From contig OZ059900.1 of assembly GCA_964057225.1 (NCBI GenBank), positions 3,730,501 through 3,794,500 of the forward strand: a stretch of DNA of 64,000 bases, read 5' to 3'. Under the pieces are notes generated by a model. That model was not told the origin of the DNA, did no database searches, and worked only from the letters and a program-made list of their open reading frames with translations. Numbering within the stretch: the stretch's first letter is position 1; each line of letters starts with the position of its first letter. The position numbers and the translations under genes were made by a program. Shown piece by piece: positions 36,430 to 51,100 of the stretch. The stretch comes from Auanema rhodensis. Lineage: Eukaryota; Nematoda; Chromadorea; Rhabditida; Rhabditidae.

Positions 36430-38463
36430 CGAGAATCAAACACACAATACACGAAATAAGTTTATTTTTACGAGTTTGCACTGATATTTATTCATTTTGA
36501 TCAAAAAAGGTCGAAAATAGAAAGAATTTTTGAAATTTCCGAGTTTTGAGTCTAATTTGGCTAAATCGCTCATATATATGATCAAAAGCATAGTTTTATT
36601 GTCTATGACAACAAAAGTCATCAATTAAACGCTAGTGATGTTTAAATACTGAATTTCGCTCAAATAGCATTACTACACTAAGTATGGTCGTTTTTATGCC
36701 TTTAACACCATATACTCACCGATTTTTGGTACAAAATCTGTAATACTCGTAAATTTTGATCATATTCGTTAAGATTTGAGAATCAAACATACAATACACA
36801 AAATCAGTCTATTTTTATGAGCTTGCACTGATATATATTTATTTTGATCAAAAAAGGTCGAAAATAGAAAGAATTTTTGAAATTTCCGAGTTTTGAGTCT
36901 AATTTGGCTAAATCGCTCATTTATATGATCAGAAGCAAAGTTTTATTGTCTATGACAACTGACAACATTACTACACTAAGTATGGTCGTTTTTATGCCTT
37001 TAACACCATATACTCACCGATTTTTGGTACAAAATCTGTGATACTCGTAAATTTTGATCATATTCGGTGAGATTCGAGAATCAAACACACAATACACGAA
37101 ATAAGTTTTTTTTTACGAGTTTGCACTGATATTTATTCATTTTGATCAAAAAAGGTCGAAAATAGAAAGAATTTTTGAATTTTCCGAGTTTTGAGTCCAA
37201 TTGGGCTAAATCGCTCATATATATGATCAAAAACATAGTTTTATTGTCTATAACAACAAAAGTCATCAATTAAACGCTAGTGATGTTTAAATACTGATTT
37301 TCGCTCAAATAGCATTACTACACTAAGTATGGTCGTTTTTATGCCTTTAACACCATATACTCACCGATTTTTGGTACAAAATCTGTGATACTCGTAAATT
37401 TTGATCATATTCGGTGAGATTCGAGAATCAAACACACAATACACGAAATAAGTTCATTTTTACGAGTTTGCACTGATATTTATTCATTTTGATCAAAAAA
37501 GGTCGAAAATAGAAAGAATTTTTGAAATTTCCGAGTTTTGAGTCTAATTTGGCTAAATCGCTCATATATATGATCAAAAGCATAGTTTTATTGTCTATGA
37601 CAACAAAAGTCATTAATTAAACGCTAGTGATGTTTAAATACTGAATTTCGCTCAAATAGCATTACTACACTAAGTATGGTCGTTTTTATGCCTTTAACAC
37701 CATATACTCACCGATTTTTGGTACAAAATCTGTAATACTCGTAAATTTTGATCATATTCGTTAAGATTTGAGAATCAAACATACAATACACAAAATCAGT
37801 CTATTTTTTTGAGCTTGCACTGATATATATTCATTTTGATCAAAAAAGGTCGAAAATAGAAAGAATTTTTGAAATTTCCGAGTTTTGAGTCTAATTTGGC
37901 TAAATCGCTCATATATATGATCAGAAGCATAGTTTTATGGTCTATGACAACAAAAGTCATCAATTAAACGCTAGTGATGTTTAAATACTGAATTTCGCTC
38001 AAATAGCATTACTACACTAAGTATGGTCGTTTTTATGCCTTTAACACCATATACTCACCGATTTTTGGTACAAAATCTGTAATACTCGTAAATTTTGATC
38101 ATATTCGTTAAGATTTGAGAATCAAACACACAATACACAAAATCAGTCTATTTTTATGAGTTTGCATCGATATATATTCATTTTGATCAAAAAAAGTCGA
38201 AAATAGAAAGAATTTTTGAATTTTCCGAGTTTTGAGTCCAATTGGGCTAAATCGCTCATATATATGATCAAAAACATAGTTTTATTGTCTATAACAACAA
38301 AAGTCTTTAAATATACACTAATAATGTGTAAATCACTGAATTTCACTCAAATAGCATTACTACACTAAGTATGGTCGTTTTTATGCCTTTAACACCATAT
38401 ACTCACCGATTTTTGGTACAAAATCTGTAATACTCGTAAATTTTGATCATATTCGTTAAGATT
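36430..38463. repeat. Array segment 12: second deletion-bearing block
   Basis: Monomers: 36430 L4/R5, 36777 L3/R2 with the 49-bp deletion (298 bp), 37075 L4 (AAGTTTTTTTTTACG) with R1, 37422 L2/R5, 37769 L3/R3 (CTATTTTTTTGAGC), 38116 L5/R1 ending in the divergent tail (348). This repeats 26751-28437 at +9679. Similarity stops inside 38116 near 38303, where GTCTTTAAATATACACT replaces the GTCATCAATTAAACGCT of the 28437 monomer. Confidence 0.9.
36777..37074. repeat. 298-bp deletion monomer, copy 2
   Basis: It has the same joint as the copy at 27098, with TGACAAC TGACAAC at 36953-36966, and the same neighbours on both sides at a constant offset of 9679 bp. The 5' end is the ordinary CATACAATACAC. 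Because the joint is identical to the base, this is a copied event and not an independent deletion. Confidence 0.92.
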
Positions 38464-40545
38464 TGAGAATCAAACATACAATACACAAAATCAGTCTATT
38501 TTTATGAGCTTGCACTGATATATATTCATTTTGATCAAAAAAGGTCGAAAATAGAAAGAATTTTTGAAATTTCCGAGTTTTGAGTCTAATTTGGCTAAAT
38601 CGCTCATATATATGATCAGAAGCATAGTTTTATGGTCTATGACAACAAAAGTCATCAATTAAACGCTAGTGATGTTTAAATACTGAATTTCGCTCAAATA
38701 GCATTACTACACTAAGTATGGTCGTTTTTATGCCGTTAACACCATATACTCACCGATTTTTGGTACAAAATCTGTAATACTCGTAAATTTTGATCATATT
38801 CGTTAAGATTTGAGAATCAAACACACAATACACGAAATAAGTTTATTTTTACGAGTTTGCACTGATATTTATTCATTTTGATCAAAAAAGGTCGAAAATA
38901 GAAAGAATTTTTGAATTTTCCGAGTTTTGAGTCCAATTGGGCTAAATCGCTCATATATATGATCAAAAACATAGTTTTATTGTCTATAACAACAAAAGTC
39001 ATCAATTAAACGCTAGTGATGTTTAAATACTGATTTTCGCTCAAATAGCATTACTACACTAAGTATGGTCGTTTTTATGCCTTTAACACCATATACTCAC
39101 CGATTTTTGGTACAAAATCTGTGATACTCGTAAATTTTGATCATATTCGGTGAGATTCGAGAATCAAACACACAATACACGAAATAAGTTCATTTTTACG
39201 AGTTTGCACTGATATTTATTCATTTTGATCAAAAAAGGTCGAAAATAGAAAGAATTTTTGAAATTTCCGAGTTTTGAGTCTAATTTGGCTAAATCGCTCA
39301 TATATATGATCAAAAGCATAGTTTTATTGTCTATGACAACAAAAGTCATTAATTAAACGCTAGTGATGTTTAAATACTGAATTTCGCTCAAATAGCATTA
39401 CTACACTAAGTATGGTCGTTTTTATGCCTTTAACACCATATACTCACCGATTTTTGATACAAAATCTGTAATACTCGTAAATTTTGATCATATTCGTTAA
39501 GATTTGAGAATCAAACATACAATACACAAAATCAGTCTATTTTTATGAGCTTGCACTGATATATATTCATTTTGATCAAAAAAGGTCGAAAATAGAAAGA
39601 ATTTTTGAAATTTCCGAGTTTTGAGTCTAATTTGGCTAAATCGCTCATATATATGATCAGAAGCATAGTTTTATGGTCTATGACAACAAAAGTCATCAAT
39701 TAAACGCTAGTGATGTTTAAATACTGAATTTCGCTCAAATAGCATTACTACACTAAGTATGGTCGTTTTTATGCCGTTAACACCATATACTCACCGATTT
39801 TTGGTACAAAATCTGTAATACTCGTAAATTTTGATCATATTCGTTAAGATTTGAGAATCAAACACACAATACACGAAATAAGTTTATTTTTACGAGTTTG
39901 CACTGATATTTATTCATTTTGATCAAAAAAGGTCGAAAATAGAAAGAATTTTTGAATTTTCCGAGTTTTGAGTCCAATTGGGCTAAATCGCTCATATATA
40001 TGATCAAAAACATAGTTTTATTGTCTATAACAACAAAAGTCATCAATTAAACGCTAGTGATGTTTAAATACTGATTTTCGCTCAAATAGCATTACTACAC
40101 TAAGTATGGTCGTTTTTATGCCTTTAACACCATATACTCACCGATTTTTGGTACAAAATCTGTGATACTCGTAAATTTTGATCATATTCGGTGAGATTCG
40201 AGAATCAAACACACAATACACGAAATAAGTTCATTTTTACGAGTTTGCACTGATATTTATTCATTTTGATCAAAAAAGGTCGAAAATAGAAAGAATTTTT
40301 GAAATTTCCGAGTTTTGAGTCTAATTTGGCTAAATCGCTCATATATATGATCAAAAGCATAGTTTTATTGTCTATGACAACAAAAGTCATTAATTAAACG
40401 CTAGTGATGTTTAAATACTGAATTTCGCTCAAATAGCATTACTACACTAAGTATGGTCGTTTTTATGCCTTTAACACCATATACTCACCGATTTTTGGTA
40501 CAAAATCTGTAATACTCGTAAATTTTGATCATATTCGTTAAGATT
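38464..40545. repeat. Array segment 13: two tandem trimers (1041 bp)
   Basis: Trimers start at 38464 and 39505. Each is L3/R3 (with the rare GCCGTTAAC), then L4/R1 (38811, 39852), then L2/R5 with CATTAATTAAACGC (39158, 40199). The two copies are nearly identical; a private difference is TTTTTGATAC near 39456. A third round begins at 40546 with L3/R3 but lacks GCCGTTAAC. This is the cleanest trimer tandem in the middle of the window. Confidence 0.9.
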
Positions 40546-43500
40546 TGAGAATCAAACATACAATACACAAAATCAGTCTATTTTTATGAGCTTGCACTGA
40601 TATATATTCATTTTGATCAAAAAAGGTCGAAAATAGAAAGAATTTTTGAAATTTCCGAGTTTTGAGTCTAATTTGGCTAAATCGCTCATATATATGATCA
40701 GAAGCATAGTTTTATGGTCTATGACAACAAAAGTCATCAATTAAACGCTAGTGATGTTTAAATACTGATTTTCGCTCAAATAGCATTACTACACTAAGTA
40801 TGGTCGTTTTTATGCCTTTAACACCATATACTCACCGATTTTTGGTACAAAATCTGTAATACTCGTAAATTTCGATCATATTTGTTAAGATTTGAGAATC
40901 AAACACACAATACACAAAATCAGTCTATTTTTATAAGCTTGCACTGATATATATTCATTTTGATCAAAAAAGGTCGAAAATAGAAAGAATTTTTGAAATT
41001 TCCGAGTTTTGAGTCTAATTTGGCTAAATCGCTCATATATATGATCAGAAGCATAGTTTTATGGTCTATGACAACAAAAGTCATCAATTAAACGCTAGTG
41101 ATGTTTAAATACTGATTTTCGCTCAAATAGCATTACTACACTAAGTATGGTCGTTTTTATGCCTTTAACACCATATACTCACCGATTTTTGGTACAAAAT
41201 CTGTGATACTCGTAAATTTTGATCATATTCGGTGAGATTCGAGAATCAAACACACAATACACGAAATAAGTTTATTTTTACGAGTTTGCACTGATATTTA
41301 TTCATTTTGATCAAAAAAGGTCGAAAATAGAAAGAATTTTTGAAATTTCCGAGTTTTGAGTCCAATTGGGCTAAATCGCTCATATATATGATCAAAAGCA
41401 TAGTTTTACTGTCTATGATAACAAAAGTCATCAATTAAACGCTAGTGATGTTTAAATACTAATTTTCGCTCAAATAGCATTACTACACTAAGTATGGTCG
41501 TTTTTATGCCTTTAACACCATATACTCACCGATTTTTGGTACAAAATCTGTAATACTTGTAAATTTCGATCATATTCGGTGAGATTCGAGAATCAAACAC
41601 ACAATACACGAAATAAGTTCATTTTTACGAGTTTGCACTGATATTTATTCATTTTGATCAAAAAAGGTCGAAAATAGAAAGAATTTTTGAAATTTCCGAG
41701 TTTTGAGTCTAATTTGGCTAAATCGCTCATATATATGATCAAAAGCATAGTTTTATTGTCTATGACAACAAAAGTCATCAATTAAACGCTAGTGATGTTT
41801 AAATACTGATTTTCGCTCAAATAGCATTACTACACTAAGTATGGTCGTTTTTATGCCTTTAACACCATATACTCACCGATTTTTGGTACAAAATCTGTAA
41901 TACTCGTAAATTTCGATCATATTCGTTAAGATTTGAGAATCAAACACACAATACACAAAATCAGTCTATTTTTATAAGCTTGCACTGATATATATTCATT
42001 TTGATCAAAAAAGGTCGAAAATAGAAAGAATTTTTGAAATTTCCGAGTTTTGAGTCTAATTTGGCTAAATCGCTCATATATATGATCAGAAGCATAGTTT
42101 TATGGTCTATGATAACAAAAGTCATCAATTAAACGCTAGTGATGTTTAAATACTGATTTTCGCTCAAATAGCATTACTACACTAAGTATGGTCGTTTTTA
42201 TGCCTTTAACACCATATACTCACCGATTTTTGGTACAAAATCTGTGATACTCGTAAATTTTGATCATATTCGGTGAGATTCGAGAATCAAACACACAATA
42301 CACGAAATAAGTTTATTTTTACGAGTTTGCACTGATATTTATTCATTTTGATCAAAAAAGGTCGAAAATAGAAAGAATTTTTGAAATTTCCGAGTTTTGA
42401 GTCCAATTGGGCTAAATCGCTCATATATATGATCAAAAGCATAGTTTTACTGTCTATGATAACAAAAGTCTTCAAATATACACTAATAATGATTAAATCA
42501 CTGAATTTCACTCAAATAGCATTACTACACTAAGTATGGTCGTTTTTATGCCTTTAACACCATATACTCACCGATTTTTGATACAAAATCTGTGATACTC
42601 GTAAATTTTGATCATATTCGGTGAGATTCGAGAATCAAACACACAATACACGAAATAAGTTTATTTTTACGAGTTTGCACTGATATTTATTCATTTTGAT
42701 CAAAAAAGGTCGAAAATAGAAAGAATTTTTGAAATTTCCGAGTTTTGAGTCTAATTTGGCTAAATCGCTCATTTATATGATCAGAAGCAAAGTTTTATTG
42801 TCTATGACAACAAAAGTCATCAATTAAACGCTAGTGATGTTTAAATACTAATTTTCGCTCAAATAGCATTACTACACTAAGTATGGTCGTTTTTATGCCT
42901 TTAACACCATATACTCACCGATTTTTGGTACAAAATCTGTAATACTTGTAAATTTCGATCATATTCGGTGAGATTCGAGAATCAAACACACAATACACGA
43001 AATAAGTTTATTTTTACGAGTTTGCACTGATATTTATTCATTTTGATCAAAAAAGGTCGAAAATAGAAAGAATTTTTGAAATTTCCGAGTTTTGAGTCTA
43101 ATTTGGCTAAATCGCTCATATATATGATCAAAAGCATAGTTTTATTGTCTATGACAACAAAAGTCATCAATTAAACGCTAGTGATGTTTAAATACTGAAT
43201 TTCGCTCAAATAGCATTACTACACTAAGTATGGTCGTTTTTATGCCTTTAACACCATATACTCACCGATTTTTGGTACAAAATCTGTAATACTCGTAAAT
43301 TTTGATCATATTCGTTAAGATTTGAGAATCAAACATACAATACACAAAATCAGTCTATTTTTATGAGCTTGCACTGATATATATTTATTTTGATCAAAAA
43401 AGGTCGAAAATAGAAAGAATTTTTGAAATTTCCGAGTTTTGAGTCTAATTTGGCTAAATCGCTCATTTATATGATCAGAAGCAAAGTTTTATTGTCTATG

Positions 43501-44661
43501 ACAACTGACAACATTACTACACTAAGTATGGTCGTTTTTATGCCTTTAACACCATATACTCACCGATTTTTGGTACAAAATCTGTGATACTCGTAAATTT
43601 TGATCATATTCGGTGAGATTCGAGAATCAAACACACAATACACGAAATAAGTTTATTTTTACGAGTTTGCACTGATATTTATTCATTTTGATCAAAAAAG
43701 GTCGAAAATAGAAAGAATTTTTGAATTTTCCGAGTTTTGAGTCCAATTGGGCTAAATCGCTCATATATATGATCAAAAACATAGTTTTATTGTCTATAAC
43801 AACAAAAGTCATCAATTAAACGCTAGTGATGTTTAAATACTGATTTTCGCTCAAATAGCATTACTACACTAAGTATGGTCGTTTTTATGCCTTTAACACC
43901 ATATACTCACCGATTTTTGGTACAAAATCTGTGATACTCGTAAATTTTGATCATATTCGGTGAGATTCGAGAATCAAACACACAATACACGAAATAAGTT
44001 CATTTTTACGAGTTTGCACTGATATTTATTCATTTTGATCAAAAAAGGTCGAAAATAGAAAGAATTTTTGAAATTTCCGAGTTTTGAGTCTAATTTGGCT
44101 AAATCGCTCATATATATGATCAAAAGCATAGTTTTATTGTCTATGACAACAAAAGTCATTAATTAAACGCTAGTGATGTTTAAATACTGAATTTCGCTCA
44201 AATAGCATTACTACACTAAGTATGGTCGTTTTTATGCCTTTAACACCATATACTCACCGATTTTTGGTACAAAATCTGTAATACTCGTAAATTTTGATCA
44301 TATTCGTTAAGATTTGAGAATCAAACATACAATACACAAAATCAGTCTATTTTTTTGAGCTTGCACTGATATATATTCATTTTGATCAAAAAAGGTCGAA
44401 AATAGAAAGAATTTTTGAAATTTCCGAGTTTTGAGTCTAATTTGGCTAAATCGCTCATATATATGATCAGAAGCATAGTTTTATGGTCTATGACAACAAA
44501 AGTCATCAATTAAACGCTAGTGATGTTTAAATACTGAATTTCGCTCAAATAGCATTACTACACTAAGTATGGTCGTTTTTATGCCTTTAACACCATATAC
44601 TCACCGATTTTTGGTACAAAATCTGTAATACTCGTAAATTTTGATCATATTCGTTAAGATT
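40546..44661. repeat. Array segment 14: R3/R7 trimers and third deletion-bearing block
   Basis: Monomers: 40546 L3/R3, 40893 L3/R3 (ATAAGC), 41240 L4/R7, 41587 L2/R5, 41934 L3/R3 (ATAAGC, GATAACAAAAG), 42281 L4/R7 with the divergent tail (348), 42629 L4/R2, 42976 L4/R5, 43323 L3/R2 with the 49-bp deletion (298), 43621 L4/R1, 43968 L2/R5, 44315 L3/R3 (CTATTTTTTTGAGC). From about 42.8 kb on it matches 36.2 kb on at +6546. One difference is TTTATTTTTACG at 43621 in place of the T-run of 27396 and 37075. Confidence 0.88.
43323..43620. repeat. 298-bp deletion monomer, copy 3
   Basis: It has the same joint, TGACAAC TGACAAC at 43499-43512, and lies 6546 bp after copy 2. It is preceded by L4/R5 and followed by L4/R1, L2/R5, L3/R3 and L5/R1, as in the other two. 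ATATTTATTTTGATC, shared by all three deletion monomers, is a linked private mark. Confidence 0.92.
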
Positions 44662-47600
44662 TGAGAATCAAACACACAATACACAAAATCAGTCTATTTT
44701 TATGAGTTTGCATCGATATATATTCATTTTGATCAAAAAAAGTTGAAAATAGAAAGAATTTTTGAATTTTCCGAGTTTTGAGTCCAATTGGGCTAAATCG
44801 CTCATATATATGATCAAAAACATAGTTTTATTGTCTATAACAACAAAAGTCATCAATTAAACGCTAGTGATGTTTAAATACTGATTTTCGCTCAAATAGC
44901 ATTACTACACTAAGTATGGTCGTTTTTATGCCTTTAACACCATATACTCACCGATTTTTGGTACAAAATCTGTAATACTCGTAAATTTTGATCATATTCG
45001 TTAAGATTTGAGAATCAAACACACAATACACAAAATCAGTCTATTTTTATGAGCTTGCACTGATATATATTCATTTTGATCAAAAAAGGTCGAAAATAGA
45101 AAGAATTTTTGAAATTTCCGAGTTTTGAGTCTAATTTGGCTAAATCGCTCATATATATGATCAGAAGCATAGTTTTATGGTCTATGACAACAAAAGTCAT
45201 CAATTAAACGCTAGTGATGTTTAAATACTGATTTTCGCTCAAATAGCATTACTACACTAAGTATGGTCGTTTTTATGCCTTTAACACCATATACTCACCG
45301 ATTTTTGGTACAAAATCTGTAATACTCGTAAATTTTGATCATATTCGTTAAGATTTGAGAATCAAACACACAATACACAAAATCAGTCTATTTTTATGAG
45401 TTTGCATCGATATTTATTCATTTTGATCAAAAAAGGTCGAAAATAGAAAGAATTTTTGAATTTTCCGAGTTTTGAGTCCAATTGGGCTAAATCGCTCATA
45501 TATATGAACAAAAACATAGTTTTATTGTCTATAACAACAAAAGTCATCAATTAAACGCTAGTGATGTTTAAATACTGATTTTCGCTCAAATAGCATTACT
45601 ACACTAAGTATGGTCGTTTTTATGCCTTTAACACCATATACTCACCGATTTTTGGTACAAAATCTGTGATACTCGTAAATTTTCATCATATTCGGTGAGA
45701 TCCGAGAATCAAACACACAATACACGAAATAAGTTCATTTTTACGAGTTTGCACTGATATTTATTCATTTTGATCGAAAAAGGTCGAAAATAGAAAGAAT
45801 TTTTGAAATTTCCGAGTTTTGAGTCTAATTTGGCTAAATCGCTCATATATATGATCAGAAGCATAGTTTTATTGTCTATGACAACAAAAGTCATTAATTA
45901 AACACTAATGATGTTTAAATCACTAAATTTCGCTCAAATAGCATTACTACACTAAGTATGGTCGTTTTTATGCCTTTAACACCATATACTCACCGATTTT
46001 TGGTACAAAATCTGTAATACTCGTAAATTTCGATCATATTCGTTAAGATTTGAGAATCAAACACACAATACACAAAATCAGTCTATTTTTATGAGCTTGC
46101 ACTGATATATATTCATTTTGATCAAAAAAGGTCGAAAATAGAAAGAATTTTTGAAATTTCCGAGTTTTGAGTCTAATTTGGCTAAATCGCTCATATATAT
46201 GATCAGAAGCATAGTTTTATGGTCTATGACAACAAAAGTCATCAATTGAACGCTAGTGATGTTTAAATACTGATTTTCGCTCAAATAGCATTACTACACT
46301 AAGTATGGTCGTTTTTATGCCTTTAACACCATATACTCACCGATTTTTGGTACAAAATCTGTAATACTCGTAAATTTTGATCATATTCGTTAAGATTTGA
46401 GAATCAAACACACAATACACAAAATCAGTCTATTTTTATGAGTTTGCATCGATATATATTCATTTTGATCAAAAAAAGTTGAAAATAGAAAGAATTTTTG
46501 AATTTTCCGAGTTTTGAGTCCAATTGGGCTAAATCGCTCATATATATGATCAAAAACATAGTTTTATTGTCTATAACAACAAAAGTCATCAATTAAACGC
46601 TAGTGATGTTTAAATACTGATTTTCGCTCAAATAGCATTACTACACTAAGTATGGTCGTTTTTATGCCTTTAACACCATATACTCACCGATTTTTGGTAC
46701 AAAATCTGTAATACTCGTAAATTTTGATCATATTCGTTAAGATTTGAGAATCAAACACACAATACACAAAATCAGTCTATTTTTATGAGCTTGCACTGAT
46801 ATATATTCATTTTGATCAAAAAAGGTCGAAAATAGAAAGAATTTTTGAAATTTCCGAGTTTTGAGTCTAATTTGGCTAAATCGCTCATATATATGATCAG
46901 AAGCATAGTTTTATGGTCTATGACAACAAAAGTCATCAATTAAACGCTAGTGATGTTTAAATACTGATTTTCGCTCAAATAGCATTACTACACTAAGTAT
47001 GGTCGTTTTTATGCCTTTAACACCATATACTCACCGATTTTTGGTACAAAATCTGTAATACTCGTAAATTTTGATCATATTCGTTAAGATTTGAGAATCA
47101 AACACACAATACACAAAATCAGTCTATTTTTATGAGTTTGCATCGATATTTATTCATTTTGATCAAAAAAGGTCGAAAATAGAAAGAATTTTTGAATTTT
47201 CCGAGTTTTGAGTCCAATTGGGCTAAATCGCTCATATATATGATCAAAAACATAGTTTTATTGTCTATAACAACAAAAGTCATCAATTAAACGCTAGTGA
47301 TGTTTAAATACTGATTTTCGCTCAAATAGCATTACTACACTAAGTATGGTCGTTTTTATGCCTTTAACACCATATACTCACCGATTTTTGGTACAAAATC
47401 TGTGATACTCGTAAATTTTCATCATATTCGGTGAGATCCGAGAATCAAACACACAATACACGAAATAAGTTCATTTTTACGAGTTTGCACTGATATTTAT
47501 TCATTTTGATCGAAAAAGGTCGAAAATAGAAAGAATTTTTGAAATTTCCGAGTTTTGAGTCTAATTTGGCTAAATCGCTCATATATATGATCAGAAGCAT

Positions 47601-48133
47601 AGTTTTATTGTCTATGACAACAAAAGTCATTAATTAAACACTAATGATGTTTAAATCACTAAATTTCGCTCAAATAGCATTACTACACTAAGTATGGTCG
47701 TTTTTATGCCTTTAACACCATATACTCACCGATTTTTGGTACAAAATCTGTAATACTCGTAAATTTCGATCATATTCGTTAAGATTTGAGAATCAAACAC
47801 ACAATACACAAAATCAGTCTATTTTTATGAGCTTGCACTGATATATATTCATTTTGATCAAAAAAGGTCGAAAATAGAAAGAATTTTTGAAATTTCCGAG
47901 TTTTGAGTCTAATTTGGCTAAATCGCTCATATATATGATCAGAAGCATAGTTTTATGGTCTATGACAACAAAAGTCATCAATTGAACGCTAGTGATGTTT
48001 AAATACTGATTTTCGCTCAAATAGCATTACTACACTAAGTATGGTCGTTTTTATGCCTTTAACACCATATACTCACCGATTTTTGGTACAAAATCTGTAA
48101 TACTCGTAAATTTTGATCATATTCGTTAAGATT
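44662..48133. repeat. Array segment 15: tandem pentamer (1736 bp)
   Basis: Unit one: 44662 L5/R1 (AAAAGTTGAAAATAG), 45009 L3/R3, 45356 L5/R1 (AAGGTCG form), 45703 L2/R4 (GATCCGAG, TGATCGAAAAAGG, 348), 46051 L3/R3 (CAATTGAACGC). Unit two: 46398, 46745, 47092, 47439, 47787 in the same order with the same marks. Identity runs from about 44540 to about 46450 against +1736. ATATGAACAAAAAC near 45504 is private to unit one. Within each unit the order is B-A-B-C-A, so the pentamer is a trimer plus a dimer. Confidence 0.9.
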
Positions 48134-51100
48134 TGAGAATCAAACACACAATACACAAAATCAGTCTATTTTTATGAGTTTGCATCGATATTTATTCATT
48201 TTGATCAAAAAAGGTCGAAAATAGAAAGAATTTTTGAATTTTCCGAGTTTTGAGTCCAATTGGGCTAAATCGCTCATATATATGATCAAAAACATAGTTT
48301 TATTGTCTATAACAACAAAAGTCATCAATTAAACGCTAGTGATGTTTAAATACTGATTTTCGCTCAAATAGCATTACTACACTAAGTATGGTCGTTTTTA
48401 TGCCTTTAACACCATATACTCACCGATTTTTGGTACAAAATCTGTGATACTCGTAAATTTTCATCATATTCGGTGAGATCCGAGAATCAAACACACAATA
48501 CACGAAATAAGTTCATTTTTACGAGTTTGCACTGATATTTATTCATTTTGATCAAAAAAGGTCGAAAATAGAAAGAATTTTTGAAATTTCCGAGTTTTGA
48601 GTCTAATTTGGCTAAATCGCTCATATATATGATCAGAAGCATAGTTTTATTGTCTCTGACAACAAAAGTCATTAATTAAACACTAATGATGTTTAAATCA
48701 CTAAATTTCGCTCAAATAGCATTACTACACTAAGTATGGTCGTTTTTATGCCTTTAACACCATATACTCACCGATTTTTGGTACAAAATCTGTAATACTC
48801 GTAAATTTCGATCATATTCGTTAAGATTTGAGAATCAAACACACAATACACAAAATCAGTCTATTTTTATGAGCTTGCACTGATATATATTCATTTTGAT
48901 CAAAAAAGGTCGAAAATAGAAAGAATTTTTGAAATTTCCGAGTTTTGAGTCTAATTTGGCTAAATCGCTCATATATATGATCAGAAGCATAGTTTTATGG
49001 TCTATGACAACAAAAGTCATCAATTAAACGCTAGTGATGTTTAAATACTGATTTTCGCTCAAATAGCATTACTACACTAAGTATGGTCGTTTTTATGCCT
49101 TTAACACCATATACTCACCGATTTTTGGTACAAAATCTGTAATACTCGTAAATTTTGATCATATTCGTTAAGATTTGAGAATCAAACACACAATACACAA
49201 AATCAGTCTATTTTTATGAGTTTGCATCGATATTTATTCATTTTGATCAAAAAAGGTCGAAAATAGAAAGAATTTTTGAAATTTCCGAGTTTTGAGTCCA
49301 ATTTGGCTAAATCGCTCATATATATGATCAAAAGCATAGTTTTATTGTCTATAACAACAAAAGTCATCAATTAAACGCTAGTGATGTTTTAATACTGAAT
49401 TTCGCTCAAATAGCATTACTACACTAAGTATGGTCGTCTTTATGCCTTTAACACCATATACTCACCGATTTTTGGTACAAAATCTGTGATACTCGTAAAT
49501 TTTGATCATATTTGTTAAGATTCAAAAATCAAACACACAACACACGAAATAAGTTTATTTTTACAAGTTTGCACTGATATTTATTCATTTTGATCAAAAA
49601 AGGTCGAAAATAGAAAGAATTTTTGAAATTTCCGAGTTTTGAGTCTAATTTGGCTAAATCGCTCATATATATGATCAGAAGCATAGTTTTATTGTCTATG
49701 ACAACAAAAGTCATTAATTAAACACTAATGATGTTTAAATCACTAAATTTCGCTCAAATAGCATTACTACACTAAGTATGGTCGTTTTTATGCCTTTAAC
49801 ACCATATACTCACCGATTTTTGGTACAAAATCTGTAATACTCGTAAATTTTGATCATATTCGTTAAGATTTGAGAATCAAACACACAATACACAAAATCA
49901 GTCTATTTTTATGAGCTTGCACTGATATATATTCATTTTGATCAAAAAAGGTCGAAAATAGAAAGAATTTTTGAATTTTCCGAGTTTTGAGTCCAATTGG
50001 GCTAAATCGCTCATATATATGATCAAAAACATAGTTTTATTGTCTATAACAACAAAAGTCATCAATTAAACGCTAGTGATGTTTTAATACTGAATTTCGC
50101 TCAAATAGCATTACTACACTAAGTATGGTCGTTTTTATGCCTTTAACACCATATACTCACCGATTTTTGGTACAAAATCTGTGATACTCGTAAATTTTGA
50201 TCATATTTGTTAAGATTCAAAAATCAAACACACAATACACGAAATAAGTTTATTTTTACAAGTTTGCACTGATATTTATTCATTTTGATCAAAAAAGGTC
50301 GAAAATAGAAAGAATTTTTGAAATTTCCGAGTTTTGAGTCTAATTTGGCTAAATCGCTCATATATATGATCAGAAGCATAGTTTTATTGTCTATGACAAC
50401 AAAAGTCATTAATTAAACACTAATGATGTTTAAATCACTAAATTTCGCTCAAATAGCATTACTACACTAAGTATGGTCGTTTTTATGCCTTTAACACCAT
50501 ATACTCACCGATTTTTGGTACAAAATCTGTAATACTCGTAAATTTTGATCATATTCGTTAAGATTTGAGAATCAAACACACAATACACAAAATCAGTCTA
50601 TTTTTATGAGCTTGCACTGATATATATTCATTTTGATCAAAAAAGGTCGAAAATAGAAAGAATTTTTGAAATTTCCGAGTTTTGAGTCTAATTTGGCTAA
50701 ATCGCTCATATATATGATCAGAAGCATAGTTTTATGGTCTATGACAACAAAAGTCATCAATTAAACGCTAGTGATGTTTAAATACTGATTTTCGCTCAAA
50801 TAGCATTACTACACTAAGTATGGTCGTTTTTATGCCTTTAACACCATATACTCACCGATTTTTGGTACAAAATCTGTAATACTCGTAAATTTTGATCATA
50901 TTCGTTAAGATTTGAGAATCAAACACACAATACACAAAATCAGTCTATTTTTATGAGTTTGCATCGATATTTATTCATTTTGATCAAAAAAGGTCGAAAA
51001 TAGAAAGAATTTTTGAATTTTCCGAGTTTTGAGTCCAATTGGGCTAAATCGCTCATATATATGATCAAAAACATAGTTTTATTGTCTATAACAACAAAAG

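Noticed and set aside
42287-42511. 67-74-codon frames starting with MKFSDL (also at 9073, 13932 and 38143)
   Set aside because: They are the same frame extended upstream in the four monomers with the divergent tail, where the usual upstream stop is changed. Nothing suggests translation.
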